Shown here: positions 1 to 13,700 of the stretch, piece after piece
How the letters are laid out: each line of letters starts with the position of its first letter
How positions within the stretch are numbered: position 1 is the first letter of the stretch
NCBI GenBank assembly: GCA_905147135.1
Contig: LR990056.1
Location: forward strand, 13,588,001-13,652,000
Direction of reading: 5' to 3'
DNA length: 64,000 nucleotides
Source: Blastobasis lacticolella
Lineage: Eukaryota > Arthropoda > Insecta > Lepidoptera > Blastobasidae
Translations under genes and position numbers: made by a program
The notes under the pieces: model-generated
Seen by the model: only the letters and a program-made list of their open reading frames with translations
Databases searched by the model: none
Told to the model about the DNA's origin: nothing

Positions 1-323
1 TGTAGCCAACTCCTGACTCACTGACACGGCTTTGTATCTGTATTTACAAATTAAAAATGTATATCACTGTGTAAGGGGTTTTCTAATTTAACCCTCAATA
101 TTATGTATGTATCTCCCAGATATAATATTCAGGACTTCATGACAAGCATAATCTGAATATTTATAACAATAGATACGAGTTACATTTGTTCTCACAATTT
201 TAAGATCCATAAAACGAAGCAGCATATAGGAATACATAAGGGTTCAACAATAAAGACATGTCTTGAAATGGGATAATAATGTAAACACCCGAAACATTAT
301 ACTCTTCATTATCAGGAACTTAC
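1..323. other. Intron sequence of the Snr1-like gene
   Basis: AT-rich DNA following the donor at 318-323 on the minus strand. No further exon, repeat or RNA gene was recognised; it is taken to be intron 2 of the SNF5 gene. Confidence 0.5.
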
Positions 324-802
324 TTATCATCATTGCCTTCAATAATATCTTCAACTTCTGATGCTTTCAACAACGATACTGAACTGGAGAGTACATGAGG
401 CCCCAAACCGTTGTCAATCAAGCGTTTTCTTTCTTCATTAGTAAGGGTCCTCCTGGCCATGCCAGGGTATTTCTTGTAGAGGGACCCGCGGAAAAGCCGC
501 AGATAATTTCCGACCTAAGCACATAATGAAATTGCAATATATTGATTGAATAGTGATTGGAGCAATATGGAAGCCGCTAACTGTAGCATTTAAAGTTTTA
601 GGTTATAATAGTTTTTTAAAATGATTGCATTGCTAATTAACAATTAACAAGGTAATGTTACATTAATAACAAATATTTTCTAAACGAAATCAAAATGAAA
701 ACAAATGAAAAAAGAACTTACTTCCGAACCGACACAGTAAAATTCGCCACCCTCTTCTATTTGAAAGCTAATCGGCTTATCGCCGTATGTTCTCAAAGCC
801 AT
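324..802 (-). CDS. Snr1: SNF5/SMARCB1 chromatin-remodelling subunit, N-terminal exons (partial)
   Basis: Two minus-strand exons, 722-802 and 324-514, joined by GT-AG sites. They encode an N-terminus starting [19 protein letters not shown], followed by [19 protein letters not shown], a run typical of the N-terminal winged-helix region of SNF5/INI1/SMARCB1. The segment ends [18 protein letters not shown] at a GTAAGT donor, so the gene continues left of base 1, where the SNF5 repeats must lie. The product is a core subunit of the SWI/SNF (BAP) nucleosome remodeller in the nucleus. The start is the ATG at 800-802. It is divergently arranged with the citrate carrier gene, with about 1 kb between the start codons, and a LINE fragment has landed in that shared upstream region. 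Identification rests on recognised family sequence; only about 90 residues are visible. Confidence 0.9.
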
Positions 803-1002
803 TTTTGTTTATTTTTGCTTCCTTTTGTTCAACTAGATTTCTGAAATAACTACTGCAATCTAAATATAGAAATAATGGGAAATAATCACTAAAACCCCCC
901 ACATCAACAAAACCGAAAAATGATTGTCAAAAAAGTCAAAATGGCGGAGCGTTATAGGGATGTAACGCGAAATGAATGTCAATCGGAATGTGCTAGTATT
1001 CT

Positions 1003-1490
1003 TATTTTTTTATGTTATCCGGAAGACAAACAGGCATGTGGGCCACCTGATGGAAAGCGGTCACCGCCACCTATGGACATCAGCAACACCAGGGGAGTCA
1101 CGTTACCCACGTTGCCCGCCTCTGAAGAGACCTCTTATATACCTCTTGAACGATCCCATGTCATAGTCCAAAGGAAACACTGTGGCTGGGAGCTTATTCC
1201 ACATCCGAATCGTACGAGCGAGAAACGTTCTTTCAAATCTTCGCGTGGCGACCAACAGAGGCTCTACGTAGTGGGGATGAGTACCCAGCCCACGGCGGGT
1301 GGTGCGAAGGCGGAATTGTGCTGTGGGCACCGAAAAGTTCCTCGGAACACTCCCCATTGTACAGCCGATAGATTACACACAGGGAGCCAAAGTCCCTTCG
1401 GTTAGCCAGTGGTTCTAACTTGCTTGTTTTCGTACGACACGTCTGTGTACGGAGTCCAGAGGATTAAGCAGGTCGGCAGTTTCGCCCAAA
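1003..1490 (-). mobile_element. 5'-truncated LINE, 3' end of reverse transcriptase ORF plus tail
   Basis: Read on the minus strand, 1103-1357 encodes a C-terminal reverse-transcriptase segment ([20 protein letters not shown]) typical of insect jockey-like non-LTR elements. It is followed by the common ...CATCAGGTGGCCC... tail and a short poly-A (T-run at 1003-1010 on plus). The same tail recurs near 8700-8860, 30900, 38630, 43950 and 51520. It sits between the divergent Snr1 and citrate-carrier starts, so it may affect their shared upstream region. The 5' boundary is approximate. Confidence 0.75.
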
Positions 1491-1797
1491 GATGGGAACA
1501 ATAGATTTATACTTAAATAGATTGAATATTATATGTTATCATCTTATTTATTTTGAGGATTATTGTGTACACTTTTTAAAATATTATATCTAACGATTTT
1601 GAATTCGTTGTCAATCGCTATGAGTATTTCAGTATTGATTGATGAAAAACATTCGTTCAATCACTACCAAACCAATCTCGTTAACTTCACTCACTAACTA
1701 ACAAATCTGTGCTAACTAATCAGACGATTTGTTAACGAGGAAGGGAGGAGACGCCGCGGTCGTTGCGCTAACGAAAAGTGCCTGATTAAATTAAATA

Positions 1798-4700
1798 ATG
1801 TCTTCTAAGACAGGAAACTTTAGAAATCCTTTCTCGAGGCCATGGATGAAGGACACTGGTGCAGCGGCTGCGGCCGGGGGTGCGGGAAACGTCGGCATGA
1901 AAGGTGTAGTGGCCGGCGGAATAACTGGTGGCATTGAAATCTGTATAACATTCCCTACCGAATACGTGAAAACACAACTTCAACTAGACGAAAAAGGTTA
2001 GTAAAACCTCGTTGAGTTAAACTCTTTAAAGTAACATCACTATTTAAGTATTTATTCACGATAGGCATCGCACCTAAACTTGAAACATCTGTAGTAAATA
2101 CTAGTAAACATTAATGACCTATTTATATTTATGCTAAAAATACGAGTATTTGCGTCATTCGAGTTTTTCTCTGTTCATTTGAAACGCATATGGTTTCACT
2201 TTCATTCATTTAACGTGCGAACAAGATACCAATTAGAATCGTGTTACGTTACGTCCGAAGCAATGAGACAAGTAACAATCGCGTTATATCTACTTGTAAT
2301 ATAGGTAGGTATGCATATAGAATGTACCTATAGCAGTCGTAATCTAGTCAGAAGTCGGAACACGGCGGCAAACAAATATCGAGTGAAACATGGACTTTGG
2401 TCAACACTGGTTATGTCAGAAACACAATTTCCAAGGTCTTGCTGTCACCTCTTTACAAATAATTATTTTTCTTGTAGAAGAGACAGCAGAAAAAATTGGC
2501 CTTACACCAAGTTTTGCGTACCTACGTAAGTAGGTATGTAATATTTGGTTTTTGAATAGTTTAAAATAATTTTTTAATTATCACTTATAGGTTAAGGGCC
2601 TAGTTAGATTTTATTGGAAATAATTTTTAAGTACTTTTCAGATTTATATTTTATAGCTTAATTTCACACAAAATATGTCCTAATAAGTAGGTACTATTGG
2701 GTATTACAAAGTACGTAGTAGATAAGTATCATTTAGACTTGCGCAAATATAAGTCCTAACAAACTTTTACTAACAACATTGTTCTCTCTATTTATTGTAT
2801 TTTAAGCCATGCTTGTCAATGAAAGACCAATTGTTCTAGGCAGGTAGGTACATTATGCATTACTTAGTAGCACTGACATAACTACATAGTTTGTTATTAC
2901 TACATTTTCCTACTTCGTTTATTTTTAACATAGTACATAACATGGTTCCTATCCAAATAGAAAAATAAACCCCTAACTAGCGATTGTTTTAATGGAAATA
3001 TGGTAATTTAGTTAGTTTATTTAGATTTCCGTGGACTTTTGTCTTTTCTATTGTCATAGAAGGGTTAGATTAAAATTTTTTAACCTAAATATATTTCAAA
3101 ACAATTTCTATTCTCGTTAAATCATTGATATAACTAATCGTTTTGATTGTGTAGCGGAAATCAGGGCGTAGGTATCCCAAAATCGACAACTTGTTTGCGT
3201 TTATCGCTCGGAAACGGCGAATATCTTGTTTATTTTCGTCTATTCACTCGCAGCTAATAACTACTTATATATTACATACCTACTTATATAAAGACTAATC
3301 TGTATAGAGAAATAATAAAAGTAAGATAAGACCACTCTACATTCAACGATAGGACTGATATTGCTAAGATAACAAACCAATTCAAATTCAGTATGTCGTA
3401 CCGTATCTGTGTGTGTGGATGGCTTTTTGAAACACTTACTTTTTTGTATCAAAATTATTTATATTAATAACTGCTTATATAGGTACCTTCTACCTAAAAT
3501 GTGCAAGTACCAAGGCACTTCGAATTCACGCACGGACGTTGTTATTATTCCTACATCCGGTTAAACCACTGCACCGATGTTGATGTAACTCGGTGTGGAG
3601 ATAGAGCACCTAAGAATGGATACGGTACAATAGTCCACGCGAGCGAAAAGCAAGCGATTGATAATAGTTGTCTACTTTACCTTCCGTAACTAGTTATTTA
3701 TTTATTTAATATATCTACCTACAAAGTACATATACGTATCCTTTCACTACACATATTATCGGTTTTGTTACCACGGTTAGTATTGTTTTTACCTCGATAT
3801 TTCGAGGATTACATCAAGGTAAAAACAATACTAACCGTGGTAACAAAACCGATAATATGTGTAGAGAAAATGTAGTGAATAACTACCAAAGTAATAATTA
3901 TTATGTCGTGGCGTCCTTTGTAATAAATATTTTCTTCCTTTCTTTCAAAGCCTTAAAACCTATATTACATATACATATAAAAGTTACAAGTTAGTCTAGA
4001 TGAGGTACAAGACCTATGACATAAATAAAATAAAAGATGACCCATGCAAGTATCAAAATCCATTGCATGGGTTAAAAGGGCACGTGACGTGAAAGACCTT
4101 TATAATCCGCGTCATGAAAGAAGAGACTTGTCAAATGGCAGTAGAGGGGATTTCGCGCAGCTAATCGCCTACTAAGCAAGTCGAACCACGCGACCCGCCA
4201 AGTCTCTTCTTATTTGACACTAGTTGTACCAGAAATGTACCTATATCTGTCCATACCTACTATCTATCTCCATAATAATCGTAATGGCTTAGGTTTCCTA
4301 ACTAAGTGGTACGACCTTACTCCGCCGGCCTATATCCGCCATCGGGAAACACGATCCGGGCTTGGGCTTCATACTTATGTCGTGGTTCTTCCAGCTATCC
4401 GCACGTACCGCTTTAGTTCAACCTTTATAATACGTACGGCTCAATAATGGAACGCGTTGCCTGCGAGTGTCTTCCCTGATCATTATAATGTAGACGCCTT
4501 CGTGGCTAGAGTTAATAGGCTGTTCCTAGACAGGCATGCTCCATCTGTAGCAGCATCGTCAATTACCACCAGGCTAGCCTAAGTATTAAAATAAATGCTA
4601 AGTATCGCACAAAACAAAGTACGTAACTGAATTTTGATGTTCAAAGCGCCGTCTAGTCCCAGTGTAAGCAAAGCTTGTCTTATGGGAAACCACTCATAAT

Positions 4701-7700
4701 TTTTTTTTAATACATACTTATTATAAATAGTACACCCAGACCCGTATGGTACAGAAATTAAAATTCACCATTTCAATCTCTACTCGGCCGGGAATCGCAC
4801 CCGGGACCTCTGCGTGGCGATCGGCATGTTAACCAACTGAACCACTCAGGTCGTCAAAATAGAATGTTATGTTTATTATCTGTCAAAGGACATTGACATC
4901 GTATTATGTAAAGTGATTCAACTTGGCCTAGAAAGAATGAGGCCAACGATTGCTTAGAGCGACCGACGTTCATACAAATGGGGAATTTGGCTTGTCACGC
5001 ACATCGAATACGCGGTTCAATGGTGAATGGAGCTGTTAGAGTTTTAAGTGGGCCAATATACCTACACATTGTTTGTGCGCAAATGTTAAATAAATAGTAG
5101 TAAATACGGTACCTACATCACCACTTAGATACCTACCAACTTATTCGTACTGGTGTGATATCTCAATATCATTATTAAATAAGGTCAATAGTCATAGTAG
5201 ATCTTTTTAGGTTCAACGTATTTCGAAAATTCTTTCATAACTATCTACTTTTCATACACATTTTAATATTTAAGCTAGGAGGTATTTCTATCCTATCATA
5301 AGGGCCTAGACATTTAGTAACTCCTTCCACCCAAACTACGTAACTATATTGTATGAATGATAGTAGGACTCTACCCAGCCTGAGGAGTCCGCCTGTGTAC
5401 CAACGCCTTATCTATTTCTGCCGCCAAGCAACAATGCTTGTATTGTTGTGTTCCGGTGAGAAGGATAAAGTAACCTAGCACAGTTACAGGCATGGGGCAT
5501 TTTATCTTTGTCCTCACAGTGACAACGCACCTGCGGTCTTGCAAATCGTCTATGCTATGGGCAATAGTTTCCGCTTTGCCTTATTCATCCCGTTTGCTCG
5601 TTTGTCACAGAGTAGTTTAAAAAATAACTTCCTCTCGTACAGATTACACACCTGGCTCCATTTTCAGGTGGCACCAAGAAATACACAGGCATCACGGACT
5701 GTGTGAAGAAGACCGTCAAAGGACATGGCTTCTTGGGACTTTATCGAGGGCTCAGCGTGCTGCTTTATGGCTCCATTCCGAAATCTGCTGTTAGGTAAGA
5801 GTTAATCTTTACATAGTATAAAACAAAGTAGCTTACCGCTTTCTGTATCTATGTATGCTTTGATCTTTTAAACTACGTTTTTAGAAATAGAGAGAGTGAT
5901 TCAAGAAGAAGATTTATAAGTAAAAAAAAAGAGAAGATGGTGGTTAAGTAAGTGTTGAGCAGGTGCAGTTTAGGTGTAGAACGCCACACGAACGAAGGGA
6001 CGGGCCCTCTAGTTTATACTTAGCTACAGAATATTAATATCGACCACCGATGACTTGTATGAGGACTTTTCAGAATAATATGCGAGCCGCAAATATAGAC
6101 ACGGATATGAACCAAAATAGAGCCTTGTAGCGAAAATATAGAAGGAGTGCTGACCCTAAATAATATGGGAATAATATAGCAAGTCCGAAGGAGAATATTA
6201 ATATCTTACTTACATACTGCGTTGTCTCAGGACCCCTAAGTGGATGAGACACCAGAGAATGCCACCTCTTCCTATCAGGCGCCTGGATCGAGGAGAACCA
6301 GCGATACCTGGGGCGAATCGAATATTATCAAGATAATTATCTTGATAAATATCGGATATTTATCAGATAAATATCTCATTCATCTCATGATTATTTCGGG
6401 CATCTCGCCCACAAACTACTTTTTTGTTGCTATGCACTCAAACATAGTATAAACAGAAGTAGCAAATCGCGTTCGCATGCGCGTAAATCAGCCTTTTATT
6501 ATTATCAAGTTATATTTATCAAGATAATTATCGTGATATTTATCAAGATTTATTTACTAAGGCTAGCGGTCGCCCGTGGTTTTCACCTGCCTTGAAAACA
6601 TGTCAATAGTAACCTGATAACAGTTACACATTCAGTCGTCTGAATGTGCAGGTTTCATCACGATGATTTCCCTTACCGTAAGAGCATCGGTTAGTGTTCA
6701 ACTAATGTACATAACTCAGAAAAGTTCACTTCCTAAGCACCCTGAGCATGTTTTTGACAAAATTGCGAACGATCCTGTACCTACTTACATCCCTTTTTGA
6801 GTCATTCAATTAATGTCAATGTCAACGAAGTAATATCAATGTAACATAGTAAATAAATTATTACCTACAGAGTTATAGGGTCACGGAGGTCTAGGATACG
6901 GACAAACCCTTCATCAGACCTACGATTGAATCTGCAACTTCTATTACGTCAAAGTCGTTCGCATAAATATGACATAAATTACTTATTCATACCAATACCA
7001 ATATAACATTTATGTTTTGTCACGTCCTGTGTTGTCTCTACTTCACAGTATATTTAATATATTACCAAATTATATATTTTGCTTGGCTTCAGGCAATGCC
7101 ACAAGATGTGTAAAGCAATGTAGATTGTGGAAAATCTTTTATTTTTGAAATAGCTCAAACTTTTCCAGTGTGTTTTCCTTGCACTATGACACTGTCTATC
7201 AAACTATTGAACGCCCCGTAACCCACAGACATGACAGACTAGACACAAATCACAAATATTCCCTGTTCGCTCACTCTACAATGATTGTGAATCTTGCTAT
7301 CCCAATTTTTCATCTATTGTAATAAGTCGTCGGAAAATGACGCGCGCAATGTTTTGAACGTTCGACATGTTGCTCAAGTTCCTAAAGACCTGACGTTTCT
7401 TTTGAAACATCGTTGTAAATTTTATAATTTTATAAAATTAAATTATATATTATACGGTGTAATTTAGTGCACATTTATGTGAAAGCGCAAAGTATGGAAA
7501 TACACCTGGATTATCTTTTCATCGGTAAGTAATTTCATTCGTGGTCGCTGTCTACTGTATATACACTTTTTCTCTATGCTCCATTTAAAATAATTGATTG
7601 AAAGATTGATTGACATTAGTAGTATTGACGCAAAATCGGTAAACACGATTAGGTACTCTATAATACTAAGTACTTAAATAATTCGATACTACAAAATAAT

Positions 7701-10700
7701 ACCGGTTTTGTAATCTTAAAACTTCCACTCCATTACAATCAAAGTGACGCAGCAACATTCGCGCGCGCGGACAACTACTGAATAGCGGATCCATATAATT
7801 AATAGTGGTTGGGCTTATCGGGCTACGATAAAAAAAATCGTAAATCGATGTACCAGGATAGCCGATAGAATGTATAGGAATGTAAATATATTTTAAATCG
7901 CTTTTTGACGTTATATATAAATTTATTTATTTATTTATTAAGACACATTTGGCGGATTTTTTACAAAAATTTACTAAACCGTATCTGTCTCCTTGGAAAA
8001 TATTTCTTGGATTTTTAGAAAACGCGTGGCCTTATTGTAATGGTGAAGTATATTTTTGGAACCGGCTCATGAAACCCTTTCAATTGACACCAAACACGAT
8101 AGGTTTCTAAAAAAAAATTCAATATTCATACAAAAAATTGATGAGACGTCATTACTGCCCCAATGGGATTATTTCTAAGAACTAACGCTTAAAATTATTG
8201 TTTTAACCTAAAGTACCCGTGTACTAAACGGATATCCTGTAGATCCACTTGCGGTTTTCCATCAATATTTGCTTAGTACACCGTCCACTATAAAGGCCTT
8301 GCCACACACAAAGCTCGGCGCGAGCGCGGTGCGATAGTTGCTAGGCAACCATCGCGTGCCGCGATAGTTCCCTAGCAACTATCGCGCCGCGCTTTAGTTG
8401 CCTAGCAACTATCGCGCCGCGCGATGGTTGCCTAGCAACTATCGCACCACGCTCGCGCCGAGCTTTGTGTGTGGCAAGGCCTTAAAATTCTTAAATTGTC
8501 ATAAACTAAACTAAATATTTACAAGACATCAAAGGCTGTATTGTAACTAGGTGACCGTTTCGTACTATGATGCTAGTCGAACTTCAGCACCGCAACGAGC
8601 TCGCCACTCGTTAGGTGTATGTACCTCCTAATGCCGTTGGCGAACCTAGCTTGACCAAGGTTAGAAATAACGTTTCTCGCTCGTACGATTCGGATGTAGA
8701 ATGAGCTCCCAGCCACAGTGTTTCCTTTGGACTATGACATGGGATAGTTCAACGGCAACGCATTGGTAGCACACCTGTTGTTGCTGATGTCCATAGGCGG
8801 CGGTGACCATTTTCCATCAGGTGGCCCGCATGCCCGTTTGTCTGTCTTAAAAAAGGTCTTCCACTGGGTACCCGGAGACTGATTGACACCTACATATGGA
8901 AAATAAATCACCTACGCTTATTGGGATATTTATTTACTTTATTTATAACGACACCCGTCTATGTCTCGTGCGAAAATACTACATAAACACCTTAAAAACA
9001 TTGAAACAGTCTATTAACATTCTGTTGTTAAGCGACATGTTTATTAAATAAGTTTCGACAATCGTGTAAATTGCATTTTAATGAGGAACTAGTAACGCTA
9101 TGACGTTCATGCTCAGACTATTAGGAAGTGAAGCACCTAAACCACAATTGATAGTGTGAAATCCCGAGAGATTAAACGCAAAAAAAAATACATTCACCGT
9201 CACTCATATTAATATTGTAGTAAATAAATTAAAACGGGAGAAATCAAATACTGGCCCAGTACACAAACAATATATTTTAGAACTATGTTCCCGGGAAATA
9301 CCGGTACCGATTTGTCCTGGAATTTCTCGGTAAATTGACTTTATGCAGTACTGGTACTGAGAAATTATTTCCCGGGCGAGGTTCCAACAGGGAACACTCC
9401 TGGGTTCCTGTAGCTTTTGACCTACACTTAAAATTAGCTGAAATATTATATCGACTAAATAATGTACGGTTATATGTACCTATAGTCAGTGAAATGGATT
9501 TCGGTAATAGGTTTATCGATGATACGTTACATCGGTTAATTAAAAGCGTAGAAATGAAGCATCGTTTAATTGGGTGACCCGTAAGAACCACATGGAACTT
9601 CGTAATAAATTATACCGTATGTGCTATTCAGGACTACCAAATTTCGTCAAAATCCGTTCAGTAGTTTTTGCGTGAAGCAGTAACATACATCCAAAGCCAA
9701 ATATGCTTACAAACTTTCGCATTTATAATATTATTAGATTCAAGCAGACAGTATCAATAACAATCTAATGTTATGAATATGCTATGTAACGAAACTATCA
9801 TGCAATAAATAAACATCGCGTGTTAGTAGAATGACTGATAGCGCAGGTTCATTTAAAGTTTGTTACTATGAAAACACGAAGTTCAACGTTATTTCGTTGA
9901 TTATGCCTAATCCATCATCAATTCATCAGTGAATGAAACTATAAATCTTAGATTGAAGGAAGTGGTAGCCAGTGTTTCTCAGGAAGGCCTTCTTCAAACA
10001 TTTAAATCTACCAAATCAAACACAAAATCAAATCAAAATTTCCTTATTGAGTGAATGTCATAACATTCAATATCTCTTTCAATCGTCAAAAGGAGGAAGG
10101 AAACACAATGACATCGGCCGCCCCGATGACATATCGAATAGGACACGGCAACCTTTTGATTGATCTTTTGGTCTGCGAAAACGCCTTATATAATTCTATA
10201 TTATTCGAGAATCATTTCACGTCACGCTCCTTAAATTTTTCCGGTATATATCCCGAACACATCTAACTACTTACGTCTATATACTTATTAGCGTTTTGCT
10301 AAGTGCAGTTTCGTGCGTAACCTTCCGCTTACAACTAGTGTTGCCAGATGAAAATGCCGAACCGGATCATAAATTTTAACGGCGTTAATTTTTTTCATTT
10401 GCACTTTAAACTGTCAAGTACATATACCTACATACGTACATAAAGTAGGTGAATTAGGTTCACAGATAACTAAGGATTCATTGGGCCTATACCAAACAGT
10501 GCCTGGCGTCGGGATTTGCTACCGCTGAACTCGCAAAGCGGCGGTTCGCTCTTTATCTATAAATTAAATTAGCGATCCACCCAAACTTCGGTATTTTTGA
10601 CATAGTTCTTTAATAAACCGAACACCTTGCAACGCTGCTTACGAAATCAGTTACACTTACACGTCCACAGTTATTAAACAAAACGAATTGATAAGAGGAG

Positions 10701-13700
10701 CTCATTGATTATCACATACTCGCAGCATTCGCAAAGGGGTCAAGGTTATCCAACCGCGGTTGATACAGTCCCGCAATGACATATAGGACAAAGTGAACAC
10801 GTGAGGAAAAACATGCCCAATGCTAAGATATACGGAACAGTTAAGATACATAGCTGATAGTATAAATTGTACAAATAATGGATAAGCCATGTCGCCTGGG
10901 CTGATAGACGTGCAGTTTTTGTTTAACAGTTATCACATGTTTGGATGATGTCATATCATGTATTCCTGGATATGATTTGGGCGATAGGCTGGATTCAATA
11001 GAGCAGACCCATTTCTAATAAATTTAATAATAAGGTATCTATATCAATTTCTTTCAGAAATAGCAAACTGTTGTTTAGTAGGTCATGAAACTTCTTGGCT
11101 TCATGCTTAGTGGATTAAGGTACTGATTAGTACAGATATATTATGTTTATTTTTATAACCCCTGCAAACAGATCTGATTGTGTTACCGCAGTAAAAACAA
11201 GCCGCAGAATTTTGTCTGTGTTCTGTGTCTTCAGTGGACAGTGCGACCCGGCGCGACTTCGTTCGCGTACACCTATTTTACCCCTACTACCCTTTTGTTC
11301 TTGCTTATAAACCTGCCTCTAGAACCACTGTATCTATTATTCAAAACCACATCAAAATTCATTGCGTAAAAAGATCTAAGCGTACATACATAGATATAAA
11401 TAGCTACGGACGGCGAGAAACTACTTTGTTTTATACTATGTAATATTTATTACTATATGGAACTCTATTTTTCCTTAATTAATTTTGTTTGTGCCTTCCT
11501 CATTAATAGTTCTATCATAGTAAGAATCTTCGTTATGTTACGATGAGAGCCGAATACGTACCTACCATCTGAGTGGTTCAATGGTCAACATGTAATGGTC
11601 TGCCACGCAAGAGGTCCCGGGTTCGATTCCCGGCCGGGCAGAAATTGAAATCATTAATTTTAATTTCTGTTACGGGTCTGGGTGTTCTATGTATAATAAG
11701 CATGTATTGAAAAAGAAACAAGTATTTAAGTAGTATATCAGTTATCTAGCACCCATAGTACAAGCTTTGCTTAGTTTGGGGCTAGATGGCGCTGTGTGAA
11801 TTTGTCCACGAATATTTATGTTATTTATTATTATTTATTACCAATTATGTGTGCCTAAACGTAACTGTAAGTTCAGTAGTATCCAGTATCCAACAAAACA
11901 TCAAACATCAACCTGTATTCGTCGCCTCGTGACGGGAGCTTGTATCGATTCTGCCCCAAAAATAGATTTTAGGCGCATTTTATTTGTGTCCAACGTATAT
12001 CTACGCAACACACGTACTATCTACTGTCTGTACCTACTCTGTTTAACTGTTTACGTCGCCGTCCCCGAAGTCTAGACGATGTTGCATAGAATCAATACAC
12101 TTTCTACTTATTCTTCGTTTTCATTGTGGGTTTGCTAAAGACAATGCAATGAAGCAGCAATAACACACAGAAGTCAATATCTATACCTAACAGCTTCTGC
12201 TGAAGTATCAAGGTACAGACAGTTGAAATATGACGGCTTTTGAGTTCCATTTGCAAATATCATCATGAGAAACAATCAATTTCAATAAGGCCGTTAATTA
12301 AAAGACTCCTTTATTGGCAACAACGTTTTATGTTATTAATCTGTTGAGTAACTAATAGGCAAAGGTAATATAATACTATACTAGTACTAGTACTTACTAT
12401 AGGTTAGCCATGTGGTGTCCGGCAGAGTAGAATAGCACTAACCCCATACAACTGATGGGTGTCGTACAAGGCGACTAATGTTTTCGAGGCAAAAGATCAA
12501 GGGTCTCCGTAGTCTGGAAAATGGGCAGTAGCATTTTCCATTGTTATATTTAAACACTGCGATCTCCAACCCGCCTGCCAAGCGTGGAGATTATGGAAAT
12601 AACCTCCCCTTTCGTGGGAGAGGCCCTAAGTCCTGCAGTGGACTATCACGGGCTGTGATGATAAATAACCCTCCTTCTGTCGCACTCTGGTAATAAATAC
12701 TACCTAAAGGGATAATTTAGATTGTTTCCCTCCCCCTCAGATTCGGAGTATTCGAGCAGGCCCGTCTATACATGGTCAAAGAGGACGGTACTCTCTCAAC
12801 CACTGGCAAGCTGACTTGCGGTCTGGCGGCTGGCGTGGCGGAGGCGATCTTCGCGGTGACGCCGATGGAGACGGTCAAAGTGAAGTTCATCAACGACATG
12901 AGGACAGAGAAGCCGAGGTTTAAGGGATTCTTCCATGGCGTTCGGACTATTGTTAGGGAGGAGGGTGAGTAATTTTGTTCTGTTTTTTGTTTTTAAGACG
13001 GAAAATAGAGGGGTGTTGTAAGTTTGACGTGTGTCATCATCATCGTCTCGGCGTGTCCCGGTTGCGCTCCCGCACGGTACGCGAGACCGCGAAATATGGG
13101 GTCAAATTATCGCGTTTTAATATCACGAATTCGACATTATTCATCTAGCCACATATTTCCATTAATAATGACATTGAAATCTCGATTGCAGACAAAAAAT
13201 ATTCTCCCCAACTATCTTCGACAGTCGTATATTGTGAAAGATGAATTTCAAAGACGTTTTAATACAGTTTTTTGGCTACAGAACAGAATGTGTTTAAAAC
13301 CACCATTGACTTTTCAACTGTCATTTCGGTTTACTGAGACAAAGTTCCATCCTATTCTTATCGCGCGCGAGTAATACTTGCTTAATGATTGGTTAAGATA
13401 ACAGTGTTTGGAAATACAAAGCCGGAAAAACTGGCTACGAACTTAATGCCTGATGAAAAAAATGTCAGTTGACGCTCCATCTTTGACACCTGCTTGGCGG
13501 CGGCGCTACGTTTTGAGGGTCAGGACTGTCTCCTCTCATAACTATGATATAAATATAGCCACATCTTTCAACTGTCTAGCTTCTAAATAGTTGAGAGACG
13601 AAGACAGAGGACAACCATATCCATTCCTGCCTATTACATTTCGAATAACCGTGTAGATCAGGGAGCGATTATTGCGCTGTGACATCACAAATTAGACATT

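Noticed and set aside
920..1405. 161-codon plus-strand open frame
   Set aside because: Antisense to the LINE reverse-transcriptase remnant on the minus strand; its content is the complement of that repeat.
11565..11645. Possible tRNA gene
   Set aside because: It has A and B boxes, but no acceptor stem or clear anticodon arm, and it is the head of a SINE with other copies in the window.
13024..13374. 116-codon open frame
   Set aside because: It spans the left arm of a TIR element and has no protein-family likeness.
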